Below, piece after piece: positions 16,375 through 26,080 of a stretch of 60,208 nucleotides of DNA. The DNA comes from DASRQK01 sp964401685. Lineage in GTDB: Bacteria; Bacteroidota; Bacteroidia; Sphingobacteriales; Sphingobacteriaceae. The notes beneath the pieces are model-generated. The model saw nothing but the letters and a program-made list of their open reading frames with translations. It did no database searches and was not told the DNA's origin. Both the position numbers and the translations under genes were made by a program. How positions within the stretch are numbered: position 1 is the first letter of the stretch; every line of letters starts with the position of its first letter. The stretch lies in contig CAYNZH010000012.1 in assembly GCA_964401685.1 (NCBI GenBank), forward strand, positions 1 through 60,208, written 5' to 3'.

Positions 16375-17091
16375 ATGGTCGAAGCATTAGTTATAACTCC
16401 GGTAAAGGATTCACTATCAAATACTTTACAAACGATACGTTCCGTAAGGGAAAGTAAAGCCCCAGTAAGGCACCTGGTCTTCAATGATTTCAGTACGCAA
16501 ACGACTAAAAATGCGCTTGATGGCCAAAAAACCGCACTGGGCTTCGAATTGTTTCATTTGGAGGATATGACAGACCATCCTTCGCCCAACTATAAGTTGG
16601 TTTTGATCGAGGCCCAAAAAATGGCTCTCGAATCGAGTCTGCCACTGATTATTGTGGAGTCCGATGTAGAAGTGAAACCAGAAACCTTCAAAGAAATGCT
16701 TGCGTTTTACAAAAAGCATTCAAATATTGGGTTGCTAGCCGCAGTAACGGTGGACGAGGAAGATGCGATTAATTTTCCGTATCTCCGTTTCAAGCAGTTG
16801 CGCGCCGACGAAGGGTTCACGGACACCAGGAAAAGTCTCAGCTTTTGTTGCACTTTGGTATCTAGCCGACTCCTCCGCCAATATGATTTGGCTCAGTTGG
16901 ATAGCACGAAGCATTGGTACGACACTTTTCTCTCTGATCAATCCCTGAAATTGGGCCTGAGAAATGTCCTGCTAACGCAGACTAGAGTTCTCCATAAACC
17001 TCACGGCAGCCGTCCATGGAAGCAACTGAAGTATAAAAACCCTTTGAAGTATTATTTGTTGAAATTATTAAAAAACAGAGATAAAATCTGA
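16375..17091 (+). CDS. Family 2-like glycosyltransferase
   Basis: The 238-aa protein has a GT-A type N-terminus (ALVITPVKDSLSNTLQTIRSV) and the acidic metal-site candidate IIVESDVEVKPE near residue 100. It ends in a basic segment (KYKNPLKYYLLKLLKNRDKI) that may touch the membrane. The stop is 7 bases before the Fur-family gene, so the two may share a transcript. The donor and acceptor are unknown. Confidence 0.75.
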   Translation: MVEALVITPVKDSLSNTLQTIRSVRESKAPVRHLVFNDFSTQTTKNALDGQKTALGFELFHLEDMTDHPSPNYKLVLIEAQKMALESSLPLIIVESDVEVKPETFKEMLAFYKKHSNIGLLAAVTVDEEDAINFPYLRFKQLRADEGFTDTRKSLSFCCTLVSSRLLRQYDLAQLDSTKHWYDTFLSDQSLKLGLRNVLLTQTRVLHKPHGSRPWKQLKYKNPLKYYLLKLLKNRDKI

Positions 17092-17098
17092 ATGGCAC

Positions 17099-17527
17099 AT
17101 GTTGGCAGAAAAAAATCGCTTCGCAGCTCTTCTGAGGGATAAAAACTTGAAGGTGACTCAACCCAGGCTGCATGTCATGGATGTGATTTCGAGCAAGCGC
17201 ACAGCTGTCTCCCAGCCTGATCTGGAGAAGCAACTGGGCAAGGAATTTGACCGTGTCACCCTATACCGTACGTTGACAGCTTTCGAGGAAAAGGGTATTT
17301 TGCATAAAATTCTTGACCTCAACGGGACTGCCTCCTATGCGCTTTGTTCCAGCAACTGCAGCGAGCAGAAACACCATGACCGGCATGTGCACTTCATCTG
17401 TTCGTCCTGCAACGATATTTTTTGTTTGGAAGCAGTCAATTGGCCTCAAATCGGCGTTCCAAAGGGATTCACCATTAATAGTATGGAAATGAACGCCATC
17501 GGATTGTGTGATCGCTGCCACCACTAA
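17099..17527 (+). CDS. Fur-family metal-responsive transcription regulator
   Basis: The 142-aa protein has the Fur winged-helix (NLKVTQPRLHVMDVI, then VTLYRTLTAFEEKGI) and the metal-binding C-terminal half with HHDRHVHFICSSC, a CLE pair and a final CDRCHH, giving two CxxC zinc sites and a His-rich site. It could be a Zur, Fur or Per type; the sequence does not decide. Twelve bases separate it from pbpC, so it may be co-transcribed with that cell-wall gene. Confidence 0.9.
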   Translation: MLAEKNRFAALLRDKNLKVTQPRLHVMDVISSKRTAVSQPDLEKQLGKEFDRVTLYRTLTAFEEKGILHKILDLNGTASYALCSSNCSEQKHHDRHVHFICSSCNDIFCLEAVNWPQIGVPKGFTINSMEMNAIGLCDRCHH

Positions 17528-17539
17528 GCTTCGTTTAGT

Positions 17540-19933
17540 ATGCAGGTCAAAAGAACATGGATTATATGGATTTGCTCTTTCTGTGTATTGCTTTGTTTTC
17601 TTTACCTGGCCCTCCCGAGAGATTTGTTTTCTGCACCGACTTCCTATGTGCTCGAGGATGCCTCTGGTAAACTTCTGAGTGCAGGTATCGCTGCCGATGG
17701 CCAATGGCGGTTTCCAGAACCCGATCACATTCCGGAAAAATTTAAAACCTGTTTGATCCATTTCGAGGACAAACGATTTTACTGGCATCCGGGTATAGAC
17801 CCCGTGGCAATGTTGAGAGCTGTTCAGCAAAATTTTCGGGGAAACCGAGTCGTCAGCGGAGGCAGCACCTTGAGTATGCAAGTCATTCGCATGAGTCGAG
17901 CAAAACCTCGTTCGCTTTATCAAAAAATGATCGAATCCGTTCTGGCTTTAAGTTTAGAGTTGCACTTTTCTAAGGCTAAGATCCTTAATTTGTATGCGGC
18001 AAATGCACCCTTCGGCGGCAATGTCGTCGGTTTGGAGGCCGCATCCTGGAGATACTTTGGTCGCCCACCAGAAACGCTTTCGTGGGCGGAATCAGCTACG
18101 CTGGCCGTGCTTCCCAATGCCCCGTCGCTCATCCATCCTGGAAAAAATAGAGTAAAACTACGGGAAAAGAGAAATAGGTTGTTGGATAGGCTTGCAGAAA
18201 GAGGTGCGATCACTTTGGAAACGGCGAAATTGGCAAAACTTGAAGAAATACCACCCGCACCTCTCCCGCTCCCACAACGGGCACCTCATTTGCTCGAAAA
18301 ATTTAGAAAAGAATCCCAAAAGCTAGACCGCCGGGCTCAACCGCAGCCAAACACGAAAATCCGGAGCACGATCGACGGACCGCTTCAGGATTTCGTCACC
18401 GGAATTGTCTCGAGACATCATGCTAAAAACGCGGCTAATGGCATCTTGAATGCATCCGCGCTGGTTCTCGATGTAGACAACGGAAATGTTCTGGCCTACG
18501 TGGGCAATACAGGTAAAAGTGCGGATCCTGAACAGGAGTTCTATGTGGACATGATAGGCGCAAGAAGAAGTCCGGGAAGTACCCTAAAGCCCCTGCTGTA
18601 CGCGGCCATGTTACAGGATGGCCTGATTCTTCCAAAAACCTTGATTCCAGACATCCCTACGCAGATCGGAGGCTATACGCCACAAAACTTTGATTTGGGC
18701 TTTGACGGCGCCGTCCCAGCCGATAAGTCTCTGGCCCGCTCTCTGAATATCCCAGCGGTTAAGATGCTCCAACAATATCGGTATCAGCGATTTCATGAAC
18801 TACTTAAAAGCCTTGGATTTTCTACCTTGGATAGAAATGCAGATCATTATGGGCTTTCCATGATTCTGGGCGGCAACGAAGTCACTCAATGGGAATTGAC
18901 AGCGATTTACGCTAGTCTGGCCCGTGTATTAAAGAACTACGAGAAGAATAGTGGTCGTTTCGATCCAGCAGATTTTAGAGGCGCTAATTTCCGGGATGCA
19001 TCGACGGAGCCTGAACGAGAGCATGCAGGCAAGGACCTGGAAGCCTCATCTTTTTTTGACTACGCAGCTTTGTATTTCACCTTTCAGGCCATGGTAGAGG
19101 TGGTTAGACCTGAGGAAGAACAGTTGTGGGAACAATTTTCTTCCTCCAGGAAAATCTCATGGAAAACGGGGACAAGTTTTGGCTTTAGAGATGGATGGGC
19201 TATTGGCATATCTCCCACCCATGTGGTTTGCGTGTGGGTAGGAAATGCTGATGGCGAAGGTAGACCGGGACTTACAGGAATACAGACTGCTGCTCCTATC
19301 CTTTTTGAAATATTCAATCACCTCCCCGCTTCAGAAGCATCCTTTCCCGTGCCCTTAGATTTCATGATACAGACCGACGTCTGTCAGGAGAGCGGACATT
19401 TGGCAGGACCGGATTGCCCGCATGTAGACAGGATTTACATTCCGGCTACAGGTTATAAATCAACAGTATGTCCCTACCACCATGTGATTCATACCGACCC
19501 CTCTGGCCAGTATAGAGTGAGCCACACTTGCGACCCGCAGTCATCGGTTGTATCGGAAAAATGGTTTACTTTGCCTCCATCTATGGCCTATTATTATAAA
19601 CAGAAAAACGTAACGTATAAGGAACTTCCACCCTACCTGCCTGGATGCCAGCCGAATTCGCAGGCTACCATGGAAATGATTTATCCGCGAAATAACGCAA
19701 AAATTTACTTACCTTTAGGGCAAGACGGACAGAAACAGATGGTTATCTTTACAGTGGCGCATCAACATAGCCAGGCAAAAGTGTATTGGCACCTAAATAA
19801 CTCGTATATCGGCGAAACGGTAGGTGTTCACCAGCAATCGTTTAAGATCGATCCAGGTATGCATCGCTTGACGTTGATCGACGAATCAGGGCAGCAACTG
19901 GAATGCCGTTTTGAAATTTTGGACAAGACTTAG
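17540..19933 (+). CDS. pbpC: Penicillin-binding protein 1C
   Basis: The 797-aa protein has one N-terminal membrane anchor (about residues 8-25), a GT51 transglycosylase domain (HFEDKRFYWHPGIDP, GGSTLSMQVIRM), a transpeptidase domain with the SxxK motif in SPGSTLKPLLYA, SLN in ARSLNIPAVK and KTG in SWKTGTSFGFRDGW, and the C-terminal BiPBP_C domain (about residues 700-797). It polymerises and may cross-link peptidoglycan in the periplasm. The alpha-2-macroglobulin gene often beside pbpC is absent. The rnr gene follows after 23 bases. Confidence 0.95.
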   Translation: MQVKRTWIIWICSFCVLLCFLYLALPRDLFSAPTSYVLEDASGKLLSAGIAADGQWRFPEPDHIPEKFKTCLIHFEDKRFYWHPGIDPVAMLRAVQQNFRGNRVVSGGSTLSMQVIRMSRAKPRSLYQKMIESVLALSLELHFSKAKILNLYAANAPFGGNVVGLEAASWRYFGRPPETLSWAESATLAVLPNAPSLIHPGKNRVKLREKRNRLLDRLAERGAITLETAKLAKLEEIPPAPLPLPQRAPHLLEKFRKESQKLDRRAQPQPNTKIRSTIDGPLQDFVTGIVSRHHAKNAANGILNASALVLDVDNGNVLAYVGNTGKSADPEQEFYVDMIGARRSPGSTLKPLLYAAMLQDGLILPKTLIPDIPTQIGGYTPQNFDLGFDGAVPADKSLARSLNIPAVKMLQQYRYQRFHELLKSLGFSTLDRNADHYGLSMILGGNEVTQWELTAIYASLARVLKNYEKNSGRFDPADFRGANFRDASTEPEREHAGKDLEASSFFDYAALYFTFQAMVEVVRPEEEQLWEQFSSSRKISWKTGTSFGFRDGWAIGISPTHVVCVWVGNADGEGRPGLTGIQTAAPILFEIFNHLPASEASFPVPLDFMIQTDVCQESGHLAGPDCPHVDRIYIPATGYKSTVCPYHHVIHTDPSGQYRVSHTCDPQSSVVSEKWFTLPPSMAYYYKQKNVTYKELPPYLPGCQPNSQATMEMIYPRNNAKIYLPLGQDGQKQMVIFTVAHQHSQAKVYWHLNNSYIGETVGVHQQSFKIDPGMHRLTLIDESGQQLECRFEILDKT

Positions 19934-19956
19934 TGCCCTATTATAACTATAAAACT

Positions 19957-22086
19957 ATGGCAAAAAAAGACGAAAATACATTTAAAAACATTCTTACACA
20001 GATGGTCGTCGATGTTTTTGAAAAATCAGACAACCAGCCCTTGAATTATAAACAGGTTTCGGCCGAATTGAATATCGGAGACCCGGAGTCAAGAAACGTG
20101 ATTTTAGGAATTTTGTCAGAGAAGTCAAAAACCAGCCTTTTCCACGAAATGAAAAAAGGAAAATTTGTGTTAAAGGAATTGAAAGCTTTGGTGGAGGGGA
20201 AAATTGACATGACGGCAGACGGTTCCGCCTATGTGATCGTTGACGACGAATTTGAGGAAGATATCTATATCGCTCCGCGGAAGCTACGCCAAGCGTTGCA
20301 CGGCGATATCGTGAAGGTTCACGCATATGAAAAGAAGCGTGGGCGCAAAAAAGAAGGAGAAGTTGTAGAAATACTGCAGCGCGCGCGAACCGAATTTACG
20401 GGAATCATCAAAATCTCGGATAAATTTGCCTTTTTTGTTGCCGACGATCGCAAAATGATCAATGACATATTCGTCCCGCTGGATGCTTTAGGCGGGGCTG
20501 CCGACGGTGAAAAAGTGCTCGTAAAGATCACAGATTGGCCGCCTGAAAGCAAAAACCCTGTCGGCAAGGTCACCTTTGTCCTCGGGAAAAAAGGGGAAAA
20601 CGACACGGAGATGAACGCCATCCTGGCAGATTTTGGCTTTCCATTGTCCTTTCCTAAAGAAGTCGAAAATCAGGCGGAAGCGCTGCCTGCAGGGATCCCC
20701 CAGGAAGAGATTGAAAAAAGAAAAGATTTCCGTAGTGTAACGACTTTTACCATCGACCCCGATGATGCAAAGGACTTTGACGATGCAATTTCACTGAGGA
20801 CGCTAGAGAACGGCAATTATGAAGTCGGAATACACATTGCGGATGTCAGTCATTATATTCGACCGGACTCTCCTCTTGATCAGGAGGCTTACGAGCGCGG
20901 CACTTCGGTTTATCTGGTAGACAGAGTGATTCCAATGCTGCCCGAGCGCTTGTCCAATGATCTTTGTTCACTCAAACCAAATGAGGATCGCCTAGCTTTT
21001 TCTGCCGTCTTCGAAATGAACGAACAAGCGCAGATCATCAATGAATGGTTTGGAAAAACAGTGATACATTCTGATCACAGATTTAGCTATGAACAAGCGC
21101 AGGAGAACATCGAGAGCAAGTCGGGAGCGTATGCGGCCGAGTTGGAAATTCTGAACAGGCTCGCTTACATCCTGAGAGAAAGGAAGTTTAAAAACGGAGC
21201 GATCAGCTTTGAGAGTACCGAGGTAAAATTCAAACTGGACGAAAAGGGGAAGCCCTTGGGGGTGTACGTTCGCGAAAGAAAGGACGCCCACCGCTTGATC
21301 GAAGACTTCATGTTGCTAGCCAACAGACGCGTGGCGGAATTCATTGGTAAACAAAGAAAAGGTAAACCAAAGAAAACCTTTATTTACAGGGCTCACGACT
21401 CGCCGAAACCCGAGAGTATGATGGTCTTCTCCCAATTTGCATCCAGATTTGGCCATAAACTCAACCTGAAAAACGACAAAGAGACCGCACGGTCGATCAA
21501 CGCGTTGATGCTCAAAATCGAAGGTTCCAGGGAACAAAATGTGCTGACAACCCTCGCGATCAGGTCAATGGCGAAAGCAATATACACCACTAAAAGTTCG
21601 AGCCATTACGGTCTTGCCTTTGATTACTATACGCACTTTACATCCCCTATCCGACGGTATCCAGACGTCATGGTGCACAGATTACTCGAACATTATAGTC
21701 AAGGCGGAAAGGATGTAAACGCAGAAGCCTACGAAAAATTGTGTGCCCATTCTTCACAGATGGAAAAACGTGCTGCAGATGCTGAACGCGCGTCAGTGAA
21801 ATACAAACAAGCCGAGTTTTTGCAAGAACAGGTGGGTACCCATTATAAGGGAATTATTTCCGGCGTCACGGAGTGGGGTATCTATGTCGAAATCGAAGAA
21901 AATAAATGCGAAGGGATGGTGCGTCTGCGCGATATAACGGATGATTTTTATGCGTTAGATGAAGCCAACTATGCGATAATCGGCAAACGCAAAAAGAAAG
22001 TGTACCAGCTGGGTGATGAAGTAGAGATTATGGTAAAAAAGGTTGACCTGGCGCGGAGACAGATCGATTTTACCCTTATATCCTAG
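19957..22086 (+). CDS. rnr: Ribonuclease R
   Basis: RNase R degrades structured RNA from the 3' end, including mRNA targeted with tmRNA. The 709-aa product has an N-terminal winged helix, cold-shock OB domains, the RNB catalytic domain with TIDPDDAKDFDDAISL (the metal-binding Asp cluster) and HIADVSHYI, FTSPIRRYPDVMVHR, and a C-terminal S1 domain from about residue 630. I start at the ATG at 19957 (MAKKDENTF); an in-frame GTG at 19933 adds eight residues overlapping the pbpC stop and is less likely. Confidence 0.95.
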   Translation: MAKKDENTFKNILTQMVVDVFEKSDNQPLNYKQVSAELNIGDPESRNVILGILSEKSKTSLFHEMKKGKFVLKELKALVEGKIDMTADGSAYVIVDDEFEEDIYIAPRKLRQALHGDIVKVHAYEKKRGRKKEGEVVEILQRARTEFTGIIKISDKFAFFVADDRKMINDIFVPLDALGGAADGEKVLVKITDWPPESKNPVGKVTFVLGKKGENDTEMNAILADFGFPLSFPKEVENQAEALPAGIPQEEIEKRKDFRSVTTFTIDPDDAKDFDDAISLRTLENGNYEVGIHIADVSHYIRPDSPLDQEAYERGTSVYLVDRVIPMLPERLSNDLCSLKPNEDRLAFSAVFEMNEQAQIINEWFGKTVIHSDHRFSYEQAQENIESKSGAYAAELEILNRLAYILRERKFKNGAISFESTEVKFKLDEKGKPLGVYVRERKDAHRLIEDFMLLANRRVAEFIGKQRKGKPKKTFIYRAHDSPKPESMMVFSQFASRFGHKLNLKNDKETARSINALMLKIEGSREQNVLTTLAIRSMAKAIYTTKSSSHYGLAFDYYTHFTSPIRRYPDVMVHRLLEHYSQGGKDVNAEAYEKLCAHSSQMEKRAADAERASVKYKQAEFLQEQVGTHYKGIISGVTEWGIYVEIEENKCEGMVRLRDITDDFYALDEANYAIIGKRKKKVYQLGDEVEIMVKKVDLARRQIDFTLIS

Positions 22087-22119
22087 GAAATCCAGTTCAC
22101 AAAACTAATCTCAACGGCG

Positions 22120-23346
22120 ATGGAAAAGTCTACAGACAAATCGGCTCACGTTATCAAAATTGCAGCAACCCTGATCTCCCTGTCATTGATCATTGTGCTG
22201 ATGTATTCCCTTCAAACGGTTTTATTGCCCCTTTTATTTTCCATCCTGATTGCCATGACCCTGCTGCCACTTGCTTTGTTTCTCGAAAAATTAAAGCTGG
22301 GTCGCGCTTTTTCGGCGCTGATTTCGGTCATTTTGGCGATTGCAGTGCTCTCTGGGCTCATGTGGTTTATCGTCCATCAGGTGATCATCATTGGTAAAAA
22401 TGGTACAGAGCTACAGACGAAATTTTTGTCAATCTTCGATACCATACAATTGTGGCTATATCAGGAGTTTGGTCTGGAACCCACGGAGATAGCCCAATAC
22501 GTGCGCACCCAGACGGACAAGATAGTCAGCTACCTGGGATCTTCTGTCTCATCGGCTTTTGGATCCCTTGGCAGCACCCTGGCGTCTGCAGTTTTGGTTC
22601 CTCTATTTTCCTTCTTTCTACTGTACTACAGAAATTTCTTCAAAGAGTTTTTTTTCAAAGCCTTTCACAATACGCCCGCCGATAAAATCAACACGACCCT
22701 AAACAAAATCTATGAGGTGGTGCAGAGCTACCTCCTAGGAATGGTGATGGTAATGGGCATCGTCGCCGTGCTAAATACCGTCGGGCTTTGGATACTAGGC
22801 ATACAGTATGCTTGGTTTTTCGGGACGCTGGCATCTTTACTCATGCTCCTGCCCTACATCGGAATTGCAATTGGGTCAATTTTACCTGCAATATTCGCGC
22901 TTGCGACCAAGGACAGTGCGTGGTACGCCCTTGGAGTCATTATCTGGTTCCAGGTCGTCCAGTTTCTCGAAGGAAATTTGATCACGCCAAATATTGTCGG
23001 CGGTAAAGTCAGCATCAATCCACTGATGGCCATCATCTCTATTTTATTGGGGGGAATGATATTCGGCCTGGCAGGGCTGATTCTGGCCCTCCCCATCACT
23101 GCGAGCCTAAAAGTCATGTTTGATGCATCTCCCTCGCTGCGTGCATTTGGCTTTTTGATCGGTGAGCCGGAACGGCGGCATCTAAGGGTAAATTCCAAAC
23201 CTAATAGCGACGATTTTTGGGAATCATTCGAAAATAAGGTTCGTAAGCGTACGGTTAGAAAAAGGCGACTGAAACAGGGGAATCCACCCGCCGACCAGCC
23301 TGTTGCGACCGACGATTCTTCACTTCAGAACGATTTCAGAGAATAG
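22120..23346 (+). CDS. AI-2E family permease (PerM/YhhT type)
   Basis: The 408-aa membrane protein has about eight hydrophobic helices, among them residues 16-55, 62-90, 145-175, 205-240 and 265-320, with the family features LLPYIGIAIGSILPAIFA, LEGNLITPNIVGGKVSINPLMAI and LALPITASLKVM. Family members export autoinducer-2 or ions; the true substrate is usually unknown. A basic cytoplasmic tail of about 60 residues follows the last helix. It lies 33 bases behind rnr. Confidence 0.9.
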   Translation: MEKSTDKSAHVIKIAATLISLSLIIVLMYSLQTVLLPLLFSILIAMTLLPLALFLEKLKLGRAFSALISVILAIAVLSGLMWFIVHQVIIIGKNGTELQTKFLSIFDTIQLWLYQEFGLEPTEIAQYVRTQTDKIVSYLGSSVSSAFGSLGSTLASAVLVPLFSFFLLYYRNFFKEFFFKAFHNTPADKINTTLNKIYEVVQSYLLGMVMVMGIVAVLNTVGLWILGIQYAWFFGTLASLLMLLPYIGIAIGSILPAIFALATKDSAWYALGVIIWFQVVQFLEGNLITPNIVGGKVSINPLMAIISILLGGMIFGLAGLILALPITASLKVMFDASPSLRAFGFLIGEPERRHLRVNSKPNSDDFWESFENKVRKRTVRKRRLKQGNPPADQPVATDDSSLQNDFRE

Positions 23347-23366
23347 TATTCGATTATTTGCCAAAA

Positions 23367-23398
23367 TTTTGAATATTATTCTAAATTCTGTATTTTTG
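23367..23398 (+). promoter_or_regulatory. Promoter of the Lrp/AsnC gene
   Basis: TTTTG (23367-23371), 19 bp, then TATTTTTG (23391-23398). The first ATG follows only four bases later, so the transcript should be leaderless or nearly so. Confidence 0.65.
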
Positions 23399-23402
23399 CA
23401 GA

Positions 23403-23888
23403 ATGATGGAAGAAAGTACGTTCAGTTTAGATCACATCGATTTTCAGATCCTCGCGTTGATGCAGGAAAATGCAAGAATTAACAATGCAGATATAGCGCG
23501 GGAACTCGGAAAAGCTCCCTCAGCCGTTTTAGAACGCGTGAAAAAACTTGAACAAAAGGAAGTAATCCTACAATATAATGCAAAGATAAATCCGAATGCA
23601 GTCGGACAAAAATTGCTTGCATTTATCTTTATCAAAGCTTCAGATGGAGTGAGTTGTGCCAGTACAGGACAGGCACTTGCAGCTATTCCGGAAGTTCAGG
23701 AGGTTCACGATATCGCAGGGGATGATGGCTATCTGGTCAAAGTACGAACACCGGATTCCGCAGCCTTGATCGAGCTCATGAGAACCGCGTTTGCAAAAAT
23801 TCCGAACATCGTTTCGACCCGTACAACGATTGTACTGGACACCATCAAGGAGCAGCATCAGATTGTGCTTCCAGATCCTTTAGTATAA
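23403..23888 (+). CDS. Lrp/AsnC-family transcription regulator
   Basis: The 161-aa protein has an N-terminal helix-turn-helix (IDFQILALMQENARINNADIA, SAVLERVKKLEQ) and a C-terminal RAM domain for amino-acid binding with VHDIAGDDGYLVKV. Such proteins bind DNA as octamers and sense amino acids. An ATG one codon later (23406) is an equally good start. Just downstream is an EamA exporter on the same strand, which is a likely target if the exporter moves amino acids (inference). Confidence 0.92.
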   Translation: MMEESTFSLDHIDFQILALMQENARINNADIARELGKAPSAVLERVKKLEQKEVILQYNAKINPNAVGQKLLAFIFIKASDGVSCASTGQALAAIPEVQEVHDIAGDDGYLVKVRTPDSAALIELMRTAFAKIPNIVSTRTTIVLDTIKEQHQIVLPDPLV

Positions 23889-23918
23889 AAATGAGATTTT
23901 AAAAGTATTTTATCATAA

Positions 23919-24995
23919 ATGATTCCGAGCGTTCCCAACACAAAAAGCAGATTCTTGCTTATGGTCGTGATAGCCTTTGCCATCGTTTACGTGGTCTGGG
24001 GCTCGACCTATTTTTTTATTCATAAAGCGCTGAGTGGCTTTCAACCGTTCATGCTAGGGTCTTTTAGGTTTACCGTAGCAGGCGTTCTCATGCTGGCCTG
24101 GTGTCGGCACAAGGGTTACAAGATCTTTGATTTTTCGACGATTAAAAGCGCAGGAATTACTGGATTGCTGCTGCTATTTATCGATACCGGAATCATCATC
24201 TGGGTGGAACAATTTTTGGCCAGCGGACTGGTCGCAATCATGGCAGCATCGGCAGCCATCTGGTTTATCATATTGGATAAACCCAATTGGAAATACAATT
24301 TCCGTAGCATTCCTATTCTCACCGGCTTGTTCTTGGGCTTCTTAGGCGTGATCATGTTATTCAGCGAGCAATTGTCAATTGCTGTTGACGAAAGCCAGAG
24401 GCAGTCCAATTTTGTGGGGATGACCTTGCTTATCGTCGGTGCGGTGGCGTGGACAGCGGGATCCCTTTATTCCAAATACTTTAACAGTTCAGAAAAGCAA
24501 GCGAACACCAATTCGCTGGTGGGAACTGCTTGGCAAATTTTGATTGCAGGAGTTGCCTTTATGATTACGGCATTTTTTACGGGCGAAATGGCCGAGTTCC
24601 AACCGAGTCAGGTGCCTGCCGAAGCCTGGTGGTCTATGGCTTATCTTATTGTTTTTGGATCCATAATCGCTTACTCGGCCTATATCTGGCTACTCAAAGT
24701 AAGGCCTGCGACAGAGGTAAGTACTTATGCCTATGTAAACCCAATCGTTGCGGTGATGCTGAGCTATTTTCTTACGGACGAAAATATTTCTGCGGTGCAG
24801 CTTCTAGGCCTTGGAGTCATACTTCTTTCCGTATTTATGATCAATCTGGAAGCGTACTTCACGTCAAAAAAATCAAAGCGTGAGTCTAAGGCAATAAAAA
24901 GGATTAGAACCAAGCCGAAGGATGGTGTAAGAAGGAAGTCCCGACGATTTCCTGCAGCCGGATCCCTACCCGAGGAGGGCAAAGCAATAGACTAG
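23919..24995 (+). CDS. EamA-family (drug/metabolite) exporter
   Basis: The 358-aa protein carries two EamA repeats with about ten membrane helices: VVWGSTYFFIHKAL and LGSFRFTVAGVLML in the first, SLYSKY, YSAYIWLLKVRPATEVSTYAYVNP split over residues about 245-270 in the second. A basic tail of some 50 residues follows. Its position behind an Lrp-type regulator suggests amino-acid or related export. The stop overlaps the convergent ABC gene by 4 bases. Confidence 0.92.
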   Translation: MIPSVPNTKSRFLLMVVIAFAIVYVVWGSTYFFIHKALSGFQPFMLGSFRFTVAGVLMLAWCRHKGYKIFDFSTIKSAGITGLLLLFIDTGIIIWVEQFLASGLVAIMAASAAIWFIILDKPNWKYNFRSIPILTGLFLGFLGVIMLFSEQLSIAVDESQRQSNFVGMTLLIVGAVAWTAGSLYSKYFNSSEKQANTNSLVGTAWQILIAGVAFMITAFFTGEMAEFQPSQVPAEAWWSMAYLIVFGSIIAYSAYIWLLKVRPATEVSTYAYVNPIVAVMLSYFLTDENISAVQLLGLGVILLSVFMINLEAYFTSKKSKRESKAIKRIRTKPKDGVRRKSRRFPAAGSLPEEGKAID

Positions 24996-26080
24996 CTCTT
25001 GGCTTCCCACCTCTTGTATCGCTCGATTCTGAAGCAGATTTCACTTCCAGAGCGAATTCCGTCATTGTGCTTGCATTGCAACCATATTGGCGGATGATTT
25101 CGTTGCAAATTCATAGGCAGTACCTCGATTTCCCAATAGTCCCCGTTGTAATGAACCTCGCCCACCACTCCTTTCATGAGTTCCATGGATTGATCCGACA
25201 AAGACGCGACAGGATCTCGCGTGACAGCTGTATGAGAGGGGCGAAAAAAGATTGACGAGGAGAGGTTATCAGATGCAAAGCCACCGCTGTCTGATAAAAA
25301 ACCAAATGCAGTAGCCATCTTTCCTGAGGCATCCGGACGGACGTCCAGAACGTTGAACTTGCCGAAAAGTTTGGCGACATAGGACCAGGCGGGCGATTCG
25401 TAAATTTCGCTCGGAGTCGCCTTTTGAAGCAATCTCCCCTGCTGCATTACAGCAATCTGGTCTGCCGTGGAAAGCGCGTCTTTCGTATCATGGGTAACCA
25501 TTATCGCAGAAATGCCCGTTGCTTTGATGATGTTACGCACTTCGATGCGAATTTGCTCTTTCAGGACAGCATCCAAGTGACTAAACGGCTCATCTAGGAG
25601 TAGTAACTTCGGCTGTGGCGCCAGTGCCCGGGCGAGTGCAACCCTTTGCTGCTGACCGCCGGAAAGCTGGCTCGGGAACTTCGTTGGGCTTTCTTTAAGA
25701 TTGACCAGTGCTATCATCTCATCAATGATCTGGTTTCTTTGCGCTTTGGATTTGACCTTTATCCCAAAGGCAATATTCTCACCAATCGTGAGGTGTGGAA
25801 ATAAAGCATAATCCTGAAACATCATGCCTACGTTTCTTGCGTTTGGTGGTACGGACCGCTGTCCGGTGACCATGGAAACTCCATCCAAAATAATTTTACC
25901 GGCATCCGGATGCTCCAGCCCGGCTATCATCCTCAGCAAAGTGGTTTTCCCGGAGCCACTTTCTCCGGCTAAGGCCAAAATCTCGCCTTCTTCCAAGGTG
26001 AAGGAAACGTCGTTCACCGCAAAATCTGAAAGATCCCGGTATTTCTTAGACACATTTTTCAGGGTAATCATACTCATCAA
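24992..26080 (-). CDS. ABC transporter ATPase, ferric-iron (FbpC) type
   Basis: The 362-aa protein has Walker A GESGSGKTT, Q-loop FQDYALFPH, signature LSGGQQQRVALARAL, Walker B LLLLDEPFSHLD and the His switch VTHD. The C-terminal third (from about residue 245) is the TOBE-like regulatory part of FbpC/PotA-type ATPases. It overlaps the permease gene by 4 bases (ATGA) and powers that permease. Substrate assignment to Fe3+ rests on the neighbouring permease type; thiamine or another small molecule remains possible. Confidence 0.9.
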   Translation of the reverse strand: MMSMITLKNVSKKYRDLSDFAVNDVSFTLEEGEILALAGESGSGKTTLLRMIAGLEHPDAGKIILDGVSMVTGQRSVPPNARNVGMMFQDYALFPHLTIGENIAFGIKVKSKAQRNQIIDEMIALVNLKESPTKFPSQLSGGQQQRVALARALAPQPKLLLLDEPFSHLDAVLKEQIRIEVRNIIKATGISAIMVTHDTKDALSTADQIAVMQQGRLLQKATPSEIYESPAWSYVAKLFGKFNVLDVRPDASGKMATAFGFLSDSGGFASDNLSSSIFFRPSHTAVTRDPVASLSDQSMELMKGVVGEVHYNGDYWEIEVLPMNLQRNHPPIWLQCKHNDGIRSGSEICFRIERYKRWEAKS